A DNA stretch of 38,706 nt from Gillisia limnaea DSM 15749 (GTDB lineage: Bacteria; Bacteroidota; Bacteroidia; Flavobacteriales; Flavobacteriaceae). Within the stretch, counting starts at the first letter, position 1. Each line of letters starts with the position of its first letter. The stretch spans positions 1,124,676-1,163,381 of the forward strand of contig NZ_JH594606.1 of the NCBI RefSeq assembly GCF_000243235.1. Reading direction: 5' to 3'. Made by a program: the position numbers and the translations under genes. Shown here piece after piece: positions 17,123 through 24,917 of the stretch. The notes under the pieces were generated by a model. It saw only the letters and a list, made by a program, of their open reading frames with translations, had not been told where the DNA came from and did no database searches.

Positions 17123-17256
17123 ACGGTCTTGGTTAAGGCAAGTAGCGTGGGTTAATGACGTGAATTTGTCAGCTTAGTTGTTTGTTTATTGGTCTCTAAA
17201 ATATAACTATTTGTTCAAATACCCGCTATTTGCGCTTAACCGATGTTGTGCTAAGT

Positions 17257-18093
17257 TTAATTCCATCTAACCTGATAAGGATATCTTTCATAAACGACAT
17301 TATCCTCATTTATTGAAAACCCTTTTCTAGCATTTTCCTTTGCACTTTTATATACGCTCTCTGCTTCTTCTATTTCACCTAATTTATAAAGAGCTTTAGT
17401 TTTATAATATTGAACGTCAGAAAATTGAGGATATCGCTCTAAGGCTTGATCAAATAGTACTAAAGCCTCTTCATATTTCTTCAGTTCGTACTTACTAATT
17501 CCGTAATAAAAGAGGTCTAGATGGTGTAACCAGTCTTCACCTTTTTTATCAATAGTTCTCTCATAATCTTTCTCAAACAAATTTTCTGCTTTTTCAAATT
17601 CGCTTAGTTGCAAGTAACTTAACGCGATGTAAAAATTATATGAGTGATCCATTTCAAATCCGTATCCATATGTTTCTTGATAATCCGTAAAATCAATAAT
17701 TGCGTCTTTATATTGCTTAGAAAATATACACTTTATAAATGCTCTGTATCGTTGCCATCTTTCAGGATTATACTTTACTGCTTTATCAATGAATGTCATT
17801 CCAACCTCGTATTTACCTTGTTTGAACAATGGCATAGCTTTCTGTTGCCAGAAATAAGCTATTGTGGAATCCACTTTCAATCCTTTGTCAATTTCGTTTT
17901 GCCAATCTTGCGAATAAACATCAGTCAGCCAAGCTCCGTTATTCAGATATATATCTTTTAAAGAATCTTGTTGTTTTTCGGTGAATTTTGGAATTGCATT
18001 TTCACTTGACAATTTTAAATTTTCTTCTTGTTTACAACTGTTCAAAGTAGAAATAAAAAGGAAAGTCAGAATGTATAATTTTAAATTTCTCAA
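17257..18093 (-). CDS. TPR-repeat lipoprotein
   Basis: About 278 residues. No ATG fits inside the interval; TTG at 18093 gives LRNLKLYILTFLFISTLNSC with lipobox LNSC, while longer starts would read through element E13. The mature protein is built of tetratricopeptide-like helices: AYFWQQKAMPLFKQGKYEVG, IALSYLQLSEFEKAENLFE, YGISKYELKKYEEALVLFD, YYKTKALYKLGEIEEAESVY, with the A/G-Y/L-A spacing of TPRs. Probably an envelope scaffold or interaction protein. Sole gene of its interval. Confidence 0.8.
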   Translation of the reverse strand: MRNLKLYILTFLFISTLNSCKQEENLKLSSENAIPKFTEKQQDSLKDIYLNNGAWLTDVYSQDWQNEIDKGLKVDSTIAYFWQQKAMPLFKQGKYEVGMTFIDKAVKYNPERWQRYRAFIKCIFSKQYKDAIIDFTDYQETYGYGFEMDHSYNFYIALSYLQLSEFEKAENLFEKDYERTIDKKGEDWLHHLDLFYYGISKYELKKYEEALVLFDQALERYPQFSDVQYYKTKALYKLGEIEEAESVYKSAKENARKGFSINEDNVVYERYPYQVRWN

Positions 18094-18114
18094 ATTTTGT
18101 ATTAAATTTTGCAC

Positions 18115-18232
18115 AACGTCTCGTATAAAAACAGTGCGAGCGGGCGAGCTTGATTGTTCACAGGACAATCGCAGCAAGCGGGCACCGACTTTCGATTTGA
18201 GACTGGTTTGAGCATTGTTTTTATATATTGTT
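18115..18232. repeat. att-like element E13 (class A)
   Basis: Arms ataaaaacagtgcgag and gcattgtttttatata; inner gattgttcacaggacaatc. Opens the next interval with key gttgtgccta, answered by taggcacaac at 19252-19261. Confidence 0.92.
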
Positions 18233-18245
18233 GTGCCTAGTGCTT

Positions 18246-19235
18246 TTATATTTTGGATAAGATATCCTGTAATTTGTCAAGAACAAGTGGAGTATAAGCA
18301 TTTGCTGTTATTCCTGTCAAAATCCCATTAATTGTGTGAATTGCGGTATTTATAATATTGAATTTTGGATTACTCCGATCAAGTTGTGTTTCTAATCGGT
18401 TAATCTCGTTGCAAACATCTTCTTTGTCTTCATTATTTAAACCGAAGTTCTCGAGATTTTCATTTAAAATTTGAATCAATTCTTGAACATCATTTTTAAT
18501 ATCGATATTAATTTCTTGATTTACGTCTTGACCTTGACTTATGTTAAGATTTGATTTTTCACCTTTAGAAACTGTTTTCATAGACCTATCTCCTATTTGT
18601 ACATTCACAGTCTTACCTGAAATGGAACCAATTGTTTTTTCAAATAATTTATCTACATTCTTTTCCTTTACCATAATTGAATAATCTTCATTGTCACCAA
18701 TTTCTTGGTTTAACTCCAGTAAAAAGGTCAGAAGATTACTTTTTATAGAGCTTAAAATGCCTTCTAATGAATTCAGGGATATTTTTTGCCACGCAGCATC
18801 GACTTCCCATCCGTTCGCAAGGCTCTCATTAAATTCTATATAGATGTAATGGGGAATATCTATATGATAGGATTTATCTTGAGCTAACATTCTTTCTATC
18901 TCAGAGACTTTAGAGGAAAATTCAAGTCTGGTCACTCTTTTATAGGTTTCTTTTTTTAAATATTCAATAGGTAGAGTTGTGTTATTTCGTGTCAAAAATC
19001 CGCCAAAACCTCTGTTCTGTACGAGATTTCCACTAACCGGTGTAGGAATTATTCTATACTCTGGAATATTGTTATCTTTATATCCATTAAGTTCAGAATC
19101 TACCCAGTTTTTCAATTTTTCATTTTTAATCTTGAAGGCTAAAACTTGCACCTTTAACAGCGTATCCTTTAATTTCTTCTCAGAGTCTACTAGGTCTTGA
19201 ACTATTCCATCAATCCATTTAGAAGTATTTTTCAT
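18246..19235 (-). CDS. AbiTii-domain protein (abortive-infection type)
   Basis: 329 residues, cytoplasmic. The first ~60 residues match the AbiTii pattern: W-I-D-G-I-V-Q-D-L-V-D-S-E-K-K-L, then LLKVQVLAFKIKNEKLKNWVDSELNGY and the P-E-Y-R-I/V segment. AbiTii domains occur at the N-terminus of candidate abortive-infection proteins. The middle (100-215) is unassigned. After a Gly/Ser/Asn linker (GDRSMKTVSKGEKSN) comes an acidic helical region, then a C-terminal helix pair with small residues (IHTINGILTGITANAY), which could insert in a membrane. Inference: sensor plus pore or helical effector. Sole gene of its interval. Confidence 0.8.
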   Translation of the reverse strand: MKNTSKWIDGIVQDLVDSEKKLKDTLLKVQVLAFKIKNEKLKNWVDSELNGYKDNNIPEYRIIPTPVSGNLVQNRGFGGFLTRNNTTLPIEYLKKETYKRVTRLEFSSKVSEIERMLAQDKSYHIDIPHYIYIEFNESLANGWEVDAAWQKISLNSLEGILSSIKSNLLTFLLELNQEIGDNEDYSIMVKEKNVDKLFEKTIGSISGKTVNVQIGDRSMKTVSKGEKSNLNISQGQDVNQEINIDIKNDVQELIQILNENLENFGLNNEDKEDVCNEINRLETQLDRSNPKFNIINTAIHTINGILTGITANAYTPLVLDKLQDILSKI

Positions 19236-19258
19236 CGGTTTATTTTGGCATTAGGCAC

Positions 19259-19379
19259 AACGTCTCGTATAAAAACAGTGCGAGCGGGCGAGCGAGATTG
19301 TCCGCAGGACAATCAGCGCAGCAAGCGAGCAGGGATTTTCGATTGGACACAGGTTTAAGCATTGTTTTTATATATTGTT
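19259..19379. repeat. att-like element E14 (class A)
   Basis: Arms ataaaaacagtgcgag and gcattgtttttatata; inner gattgtcc-gca-ggacaatc. Opens the next interval with key gttgtagcac, answered by gtgctacaac at 19852-19861. Confidence 0.92.
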
Positions 19380-19414
19380 GTAGCACGTTTCTCATTTATA
19401 GGGCATAATATATT

Positions 19415-19585
19415 TTAAAAGAAATTAATAGAAATAAACCCTATCAAGAGTCCCAGTCCGATGAGGAAAATTAAGTTTCTGGGCTTTTTGTCTTCCTTTT
19501 GTTCTTCCTTTAAATCGGTTTTACAAAATCTTATTAATACCCACCATAAAAATCCGCCAAATTCACCAAACAGTTCGAATTCCAT
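19415..19585 (-). CDS. 56-residue membrane protein, twin of 19660-19830
   Basis: 56 residues from MEFELFGEFGGFLWW (an in-frame ATG 39 bp upstream is less likely, since this start aligns with the twin). N-terminal GGFLWW motif, a central charged KTDLKEEQKEDKKPRN stretch and a C-terminal helix LIFLIGLGLLIGFISINFF. Aligned residue for residue with the neighbouring gene, with about half the positions identical. The family is unknown to me. Two such paralogs in one interval mean a duplication inside the cassette. Confidence 0.72.
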   Translation of the reverse strand: MEFELFGEFGGFLWWVLIRFCKTDLKEEQKEDKKPRNLIFLIGLGLLIGFISINFF

Positions 19586-19659
19586 TATAAAAATTTTGAG
19601 TTTAAAATTGATGTCAGTCAGCAATTTGGTTTATTTTGTTTTTGGAGCTACTATAGCAA

Positions 19660-19830
19660 TTAAAAGAACTTAACTGAAATAAATCCGATTACAAGTCCCA
19701 GGACGATTAAGAAGAAAAGATTTCTAGCCCATTTGTCTGGAGTATGTTCTTTCTTTAAGTCCGTTTTCCCAAACTTGATGGTAAGCCACCAAAGAAACCC
19801 TCCTAAATCTGAAAATATTTCATATCTCAT
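19660..19830 (-). CDS. 56-residue membrane protein, twin of 19415-19585
   Basis: 56 residues starting MRYEIFSDLGGFLWW and ending VLGLVIGFISVKFF, the same length and layout as the next gene (GGFLWW, KTDLKKE, RNLFFLI, IGFIS-KFF). It is the upstream gene of the pair, 74 bp before the other. Conservation of the aromatic N-terminus, the KTDLK centre and the C-terminal helix between diverged copies argues that both are real proteins. Small membrane protein of unknown role. Confidence 0.7.
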   Translation of the reverse strand: MRYEIFSDLGGFLWWLTIKFGKTDLKKEHTPDKWARNLFFLIVLGLVIGFISVKFF

Positions 19831-19858
19831 TTGTCCGCATTTTGGTTGAATGTGCTAC

Positions 19859-19979
19859 AACGTCTCGTATAAAAACAGTGCGATCCAGTGCGCGTGATTG
19901 TCCGCAGGACGATCCGCTAAGCAAGCGAGCACAGAGTTTCGATTCAGGAACAAATTAAGCATTGTTTTTATATGTTGTT
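19859..19979. repeat. att-like element E15 (class A)
   Basis: Arms ataaaaacagtgcg and gcattgtttttatat; inner hairpin gattgtcc-gca-ggacgatc with one mismatch. Opens the next interval with key gttgcccgta, answered by tacgggcaac at 20546-20555. Confidence 0.92.
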
Positions 19980-19987
19980 GCCCGTAG

Positions 19988-20542
19988 TTATTTTTTCGTC
20001 AATTCAGTTTTTAAATCCATAAAGGAGCTCCATTCAAAAGAATTATAATCAATGATTACCAAACTTGAGTCACTTGCAATTACACTATTATAATATCCAT
20101 CAATTGGTATGTTGTCATTTTTCATTTTATTTTTTAGAAGATCACTAAAAATTGTTTCTACTAATTTCTTTTCGTTTTCACTTAATTTAATGCTGTCAAT
20201 TTTATTCTCAAGGGACTTATATTCGTACCACTTTTTATTCATTTTCGTATCATCTGGTGGTGGAGGCGGAGTAGTTTTTCCTACATATCTTTTGTAATTA
20301 GCGAAAATTTCATCCTTATATTTATAAATATCAATTACATCTACATCTCCACCCCATTCTCCATATTTATCATCTTCTCTTAAAAATTCAATTTTTGAGA
20401 TCTCACTGAGAATTCCGAGTTTTATCTCTTCAGAATCTTTATAATCAGTCTCGAATCCCTTTTTCGAATCAGATTTTTCGTTTGTACAACTTATAAGTAA
20501 AGCTATAAAGATTATAGTAAAATAGTTAGTCAGTTTTTTCAT
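19988..20542 (-). CDS. Lipoprotein of unknown function with a proline stretch
   Basis: 184 residues from MKKLTNYFTIIFIALLISC (lipobox LISC). A longer in-frame start at 20692 would translate element E16 and is rejected. The mature part is acidic, with YGEWGGDVDVIDIYKYKDE and a short proline run (TTPPPPPDD) that separates two helical halves. No enzyme motif. Ends with TKK-stop about 9 bp from element E15. Sole gene of its interval. Confidence 0.72.
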   Translation of the reverse strand: MKKLTNYFTIIFIALLISCTNEKSDSKKGFETDYKDSEEIKLGILSEISKIEFLREDDKYGEWGGDVDVIDIYKYKDEIFANYKRYVGKTTPPPPPDDTKMNKKWYEYKSLENKIDSIKLSENEKKLVETIFSDLLKNKMKNDNIPIDGYYNSVIASDSSLVIIDYNSFEWSSFMDLKTELTKK

Positions 20543-20552
20543 AATTACGGGC

Positions 20553-20675
20553 AACGGTTTGGCTATGGTTTGTTGCGGAAAATGTCCGAAGGACTTTTCC
20601 GCTGTAGCCGAAAGATAGCAAAACGGCGAGAATTTTCGGCAGAAAATTCCGCCGCAATGAACTATAGCCGTTGTT
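20553..20675. repeat. att-like element E16 (class E)
   Basis: A different core: outer arms ggctatggtttgttgcgg and ccgcaatgaactatagcc; inner ggaaaatgtcc-gaa-ggacttttcc. Keeps AACG...TTGTT ends. Opens the next interval with key gttgccaaca, answered by tgttggcaac at 21246-21255. Confidence 0.9.
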
Positions 20676-20688
20676 GCCAACAGTTTTT

Positions 20689-21243
20689 TCATCTAGTAAA
20701 TAGTGTCAAATAATGTACTGAAAATATCAGTCGGCTATTTTTGTCTTTTAAATCTATATTATCAATATTTTTTGCAAATCCAGCAACAATGGAAGGCATA
20801 ATATCTCTTGTATTGGATAAACTTTGCGCATAATCCTCTATAAAATCTGATTCTTTTCCGAGTTCTTTTAAATAGATCAGATAAGGCTCTTGTCCGATAT
20901 TGTAAATTTCTGAATCTTCTGGTTTTCCTTTCCAGGTTGACCAAATTTTTGAAAAAACGCCTAACTTTTTTATTTTCCGAGTTAGTGAATCAATTCCGTT
21001 TGGAATTGGAATAGATTGTCTCTCGCTCAAACCTTTCCAAACCTCACTTGAATAATCTTTATAAGCTTTTTCCACAACATTTGTTTTGTATTCAGATTCT
21101 AGAATTTGGTCAAACTCATTTATAATCCAATTCAAGTCGCTTATCTCCGATTTCGTGAAAATTCCGTTCGGGTTTTCGATTTCAGCAGTTTTTTCGCAGG
21201 CTGAAAAAATAGTTAGAATTAATATTAGAATAGTTTTTTTCAA
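20689..21243 (-). CDS. Lipoprotein of unknown function
   Basis: 184 residues. Lipobox FSAC at about 13-16 (MKKTILILILTIFSACEK). The mature part is largely helical and charged (DLNWIINEFDQILESEYKTNVVEKAYKDY, partly quoted), with IWSTWKGKPEDSEIYNIGQEPYL in the middle and FSVHYLTLFTR at the end. I do not recognise the family. Sole gene of its interval; start and stop lie within about 15 bp of the bounding elements, so nearly all of the unit is coding. Confidence 0.7.
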   Translation of the reverse strand: MKKTILILILTIFSACEKTAEIENPNGIFTKSEISDLNWIINEFDQILESEYKTNVVEKAYKDYSSEVWKGLSERQSIPIPNGIDSLTRKIKKLGVFSKIWSTWKGKPEDSEIYNIGQEPYLIYLKELGKESDFIEDYAQSLSNTRDIMPSIVAGFAKNIDNIDLKDKNSRLIFSVHYLTLFTR

Positions 21244-21252
21244 ATTGTTGGC

Positions 21253-21438
21253 AACGGTTTGTATATGAAACGTAGCGTGTAAATAGACACGAACTTTTCG
21301 GATTATACACGAGCCGAATTTTTTAATTTTCTTTTTATCTTATTTTCTCAAAAGCCAAATTAAAAAATTTGGTGGACTTTGCAAATACACACAAACCTCT
21401 CGGAAAGCCTGTAATAGCTATGTTTTATATATGTTGTT
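21253..21438. repeat. att-like element E17 (class D, 186 bp)
   Basis: Long class with arms tatatgaaacgtagc and gctatgttttatata and an inner hairpin around ccaaattaaaaaatttgg. Shares its centre with E23. Opens the next interval with key gttgtgtgca, answered by tgcacacaac at 22243-22252. Confidence 0.87.
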
Positions 21439-21448
21439 GTGTGCAGTT

Positions 21449-22201
21449 TTAATTCCCGATGATAGGATAAAAGATGCAATAAGTCATTCCTAAATTGAAA
21501 GCTAAATGACATAATATTGCTCCCAAAATCGAACCTGAACGTTTTCTGCAAACGTAAAATAAAATACTTATAATAAACATACTCAACACCCAAATCAGAG
21601 TTGGTATGAAAAGAAATTCCCATTGTTGATTGTGATAAACTAATCCAAAATGTGAAATATGAACAATAGCAAATGCTGAACTATCAATTAAAGATGCTTT
21701 TTTGTTGCTAACTGAATTGGCAAAACTAGAATGGACTATTCCTCTAAAAAAAAGTTCTTCTCCAATTGGGCTAAACGTCATTGCAATAACAGCTGAAATA
21801 CCGAACATAACAAGTCTGCCTTTTTCATCGATTTCTTGCGGAATATTATAAGATTTTCCAATATAGTTATACCAATTTTCAAAAGAATTACCGTATAAAG
21901 TTTCTCCGAGGAAGTAAAGCAAAATACTAAAAATAGCACCAATTATAAAAGCTATAATCAACCAATGATTATTTGTGGGTTTTTTTATTCCGATTTCTTT
22001 TCTGCCGTATTTACTTAAAAATATGAATGGTGCAATAACCATAATAAGCATAGTCATTCCTACAGATTGCATATTGCCAATCACATTGCCGTGTAAAACC
22101 AAAATAATACGAGGAATACAAATTATCAAAATTAAAAAAAGTCCAAATCTCCAGTCAAAATTGAAAAATTTACTCCAAAAAGGTTTTAATTCATTTTCCA
22201 T
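21449..22201 (-). CDS. CPBP-family intramembrane protease
   Basis: 250 residues with several membrane helices. Glu-protease (CPBP/Abi) motifs are in order: EELFFRG at about 148-154 (EExxxR), FAIVHISH at about 177-184 (FxxxH), and CHLAFN at about 231-236 (HxxxN). These residues form the metal-independent or metal-assisted active site in the membrane. Members process prenylated or membrane peptides and often give immunity to bacteriocins. No bacteriocin gene lies next to it. Sole gene of its interval; a class II CAAX-like call is firm, the substrate unknown. Confidence 0.9.
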   Translation of the reverse strand: MENELKPFWSKFFNFDWRFGLFLILIICIPRIILVLHGNVIGNMQSVGMTMLIMVIAPFIFLSKYGRKEIGIKKPTNNHWLIIAFIIGAIFSILLYFLGETLYGNSFENWYNYIGKSYNIPQEIDEKGRLVMFGISAVIAMTFSPIGEELFFRGIVHSSFANSVSNKKASLIDSSAFAIVHISHFGLVYHNQQWEFLFIPTLIWVLSMFIISILFYVCRKRSGSILGAILCHLAFNLGMTYCIFYPIIGN

Positions 22202-22258
22202 TTTTTGCTATATATTCTATATTTATGATGGTTTGGTCAAATTGCACACAACGGTCTT

Positions 22259-22485
22259 CTTTACTTTATCACCGCTATTAAAGTAGTTGTTATTTTTACT
22301 AAGAAACAAGAGGAGAACTAAAACGGTCTTTGGAATAGTAGTTCCTTTATCCGTATCAGTCCTCTTGTCCCTCTTAGGTTGCTTTAGGACCATTTGGAAT
22401 ACCAGGAATCTCTTCCTATTAAAGGTGATAGTCATTGCAACATTTATTAATCATCCCTTTCTAAAAGGGAACAATATTTAAAAAT
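22259..22485 (+). ncRNA. Candidate IS110 bridge RNA
   Basis: Non-coding left end upstream of the transposase, where IS110-group elements encode their bridge RNA. A perfect 8-bp stem (caagagga 22307-22314 with tcctcttg 22360-22367) closes an internal loop. On the 5' side the loop carries acggtctt (22323-22330), identical to the left insertion flank (22251-22258). Next come a small ggaa...ttcc apical stem and ccgtat (22351-22356), the reverse complement of atacgg in the right flank (23514-23519). This is the left-guide/stem/right-guide order of a target-binding loop. The donor-binding loop is not resolved. Confidence 0.55.
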
Positions 22486-23478
22486 ATGAAAAATTACGTA
22501 GATGTGATTGGTATCGATGTATCAAAATTAACCATCGATGCTCATATTCATAAAAGAGCAGTACACCGGGTGTTTTCTAATACTCCAAAAGGTTATAAGG
22601 CACTTCTTTCTTGGACAGAAACATATATGGAAGAACAATCCTATTTTTTCTGTTTTGAAAATACAGGACATTACTCTACAAACCTGAGTGTTTACTTATC
22701 AGAAAACAATAAAGATTATGTTGAAGAAAGTCCTTTAGCAATTAAAAGATCAGCAGGAATTGTTAGAGGAAAAACAGATAAACTTGATTCAGCTATGATT
22801 GCGAGATATGCTTGGCTTTACAAAGAAGAACTTGTTTTAAGTAGTCCAAAAGAACAAGTCATCCAAGAACTAGGACGCCTGTTATCCTTTAGAGAGCAGT
22901 TAGTAAGAGATCGTACAGGTAAAATGAGTAGTCTTAAAGAAATGCAGAATTTGCTTAGTAGTCCATCGACTGATGATTGCTGCAAGATCATCAAGAAGAC
23001 GATTCATTATCTGACAAAACAAATTGTAGCACTAGAGAATCGCATTAAAAAACTTATGAAGAAAGATGAGCCGTTGCAAAGGAATTATGAGCTTTTAAAC
23101 ACTTTAAAAGGAGTTGGACTAATACTGTCTTGCCAAATCTTATATCACACGAGCAACTTTAAACGTTTTGATAGTTGGCGACAGTTTTCGAGTTATTGCG
23201 GGGTTGCACCTTTTGAACATAGTTCTGGGACCAGTATACATCGAAAAAACAGAATTCATCACATAGGCGACAGGAAAATGAAAACGCTCTTAACACTTGC
23301 CAGTGTGAGCGCTATATAGTGCGACAAAGAACTAAAACAATATTATAAGAAAAAAGTTGCAGAAGGAAAACCGAAAATGGTAGCTTTAAATAACGTACGA
23401 AATAAGATTTTATCAAGAGCTTTTGCAGTGGTGAAAAGAGGGACACCATATGTAGAACTTCAGAAATTTGCAGCTTAG
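22486..23478 (+). pseudogene. IS110-family transposase with an internal amber stop
   Basis: 330 residues in one frame, interrupted by TAG at 23317-23319 (after LTLASVSAI). The frame continues through CDKELKQYYKKKVAEGKPK to a natural stop at 23476. The N-terminal RuvC-like DEDD domain shows D in GIDVSKLTI, E in CFENTGHYS and D residues in KTDKLDSAMIARYA. The C-terminal Tnp domain shows LNTLKGVG and YCGVAPFEHSSGTS with the catalytic Ser region. The recombinase would use the bridge RNA at 22259-22485. A single CAG-to-TAG change explains the stop, and the truncated 277-residue product keeps both catalytic regions. Confidence 0.87.
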
Positions 23479-23650
23479 AAATTATCAATAAACTATTAGG
23501 ATTTGACCTTGGAATACGGTTAAGGCAAGTGGCGTGGGTTAGGACGTATATTTGTCAGCTTAGTCGTTTATCAATTGGTCTCTAAAATAATACTTTTTAC
23601 TAAAATGCCCGCTATTTGCGCTTAACCGATGTTGTGTGTAGTGCTTTAAG

Positions 23651-24334
23651 CTACCATATTTTCCAAAATGGTTTTTTATTTTTATTCAAAATGTCAGAAT
23701 TTTTTGGTTTATGATACTTTTCCATAATCTGAAATACTCGACCATAATTGTAATCAATATTGTCAACTGTTTTTTTCCAGTCAATATCTAAAATTTCAAT
23801 CCTCGTATCTATTGAGCCATTCCATTTCGTGTTAAATCCATATTTCGTCAAAACTCCGATAATTTTTTCACCAATTTCTTTCGCAAGTTCGTTATCACGA
23901 TTATAACTGTCAAATCCTATGAACAGCATTTTTTCTTCTCCAATTGCTCTTTCTAAATCCTGTGTGTGATAATAGCAATATCCTTTGGCATTAATCCCTA
24001 TTTCTTTTAGTTTATCAATAATTTCTGTGCAATCACCTTCTCCATCACTTTTCGTATATCCAGCTTTGTGAAGAGAAACAATTTTATCTTTGTTAAGTTC
24101 ATCAAAGGATTTAACCAATCTATCAAAATCAGTTGGCTTTCCCCATTTTAGACTTTCATTTTGATGTTTTTTTAGTCTGATATCGATTTCTTTTTTCAGC
24201 CAGTTTTCATCGAAGTCATCCTCATCATAAAACATTTCACTTATGCTTTCAAGTAAATCATCTCTATCTTCAAATCCAAAAAGCACATCTTTTTGAAGTT
24301 GTTCGACTGCTTCGTTTTCGATTTCTTGTCTCAT
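23651..24334 (-). CDS. DUF6891-like protein
   Basis: 227 residues, cytoplasmic, acidic. The segment SLHKAGYTKSDGEGDCTEI (about 81-99) and the downstream KGYCYYHTQDLERAI plus MLFIGFDSYN pattern match DUF6891 proteins as I recall them ('HxAGYTxSDG'). Function unknown; members are stand-alone and scattered among bacteria. The C-terminus ends in a basic helix (LNKNKKPFWKIW). Start at the first ATG, about 40 bp inside the interval. Sole gene of its interval. Confidence 0.7.
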   Translation of the reverse strand: MRQEIENEAVEQLQKDVLFGFEDRDDLLESISEMFYDEDDFDENWLKKEIDIRLKKHQNESLKWGKPTDFDRLVKSFDELNKDKIVSLHKAGYTKSDGEGDCTEIIDKLKEIGINAKGYCYYHTQDLERAIGEEKMLFIGFDSYNRDNELAKEIGEKIIGVLTKYGFNTKWNGSIDTRIEILDIDWKKTVDNIDYNYGRVFQIMEKYHKPKNSDILNKNKKPFWKIW

Positions 24335-24372
24335 TTTGTATCGATGTTCATTGTTTTTTTTGCATTACACAC

Positions 24373-24498
24373 AACGTTGATGTGTATGAGACGTTGCGTG
24401 TCTCACACACGAACCATCAAAAGTACAAAACTCCGCTGGAAAATTCCCAAGAATTTTCCAGATAGGCGCAGACCCAGCAATGGCTTATACACCGTGTT
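24373..24498. repeat. att-like element E19 (class B)
   Basis: Arms gtgtatgagacgttgc and gcaatggcttatacac; inner ggaaaattc-ccaa-gaattttcc. Opens the next interval with key gttgccatta, answered by taatggcaac at 26297-26306, across the IS4 insertion. Confidence 0.9.
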
Positions 24499-24917
24499 GC
24501 CATTAGTTTTTTATCTTTATTAAATCCATCAATGTTCCTTTGTAGTTTTGGCCATATTCATTTTCTATTTTGACATCTACCTTAACCTTTGTTAATTCAT
24601 TTTCTAATTTGGTCTTATATAAAAACGTGCCATTTTTCTTTTTTAAAGTATCAGGATTTACTTTTTCGCCATTTACAATACTATCAAACTTTATAAAATA
24701 ACTTTTTGTTGGGTTATATCCTAAAACCATAATTTGCATTTCATAATCAGAGTCAGCTTTTAGAGTGTTATTAGGGCTATTTACAGTTTTTAAAAAAATA
24801 CTGTCAAAAACATATTTATTATTTATTTCCGCCACAATTTTTTTCAGACTGTCATTTTCCGCGCGCAGATTTTCGATTTCTATAATCCTATTTTCCGATT
24901 GATTATTATTTGAACAA

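Larger units (their letters stand above)
15425..17247. repeat. att-like element E12 (class F), interrupted by IS1182
   Basis: The left stub AACGG (15425-15429) and right part 17123-17247 are separated by the IS. Right-part arms are ggttaaggcaagtagcg and cgctatttgcgcttaacc. Without the IS and one ACGG copy it would be about 130 bp. Opens the next interval with key gttgtgctaa, answered by tttgcacaac at 18108-18117 (one mismatch). Confidence 0.85.
22257..23509 (+). mobile_element. IS110-family insertion sequence
   Basis: About 1.25 kb. A long non-coding left end (about 230 bp), one transposase frame and a short right end of about 30 bp. No terminal inverted repeats. A CT(T) at both junctions (22256-22258, 23508-23510) could be the core of site-specific insertion. 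Inserted in the left arm of a class-F element. Boundaries are inferred by comparison with E1 and E12 and may be off by a few bases. Confidence 0.8.
22250..23633. repeat. att-like element E18 (class F), interrupted by IS110
   Basis: Left stub AACGGTCTT (22250-22258) and right part about 23510-23633 with arms ggttaaggcaagtggcg and cgctatttgcgcttaacc. Third class-F element and third one carrying an IS at its left end. Opens the next interval with key gttgtgtgta, answered by tacacacaac at 24366-24375. Confidence 0.85.
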
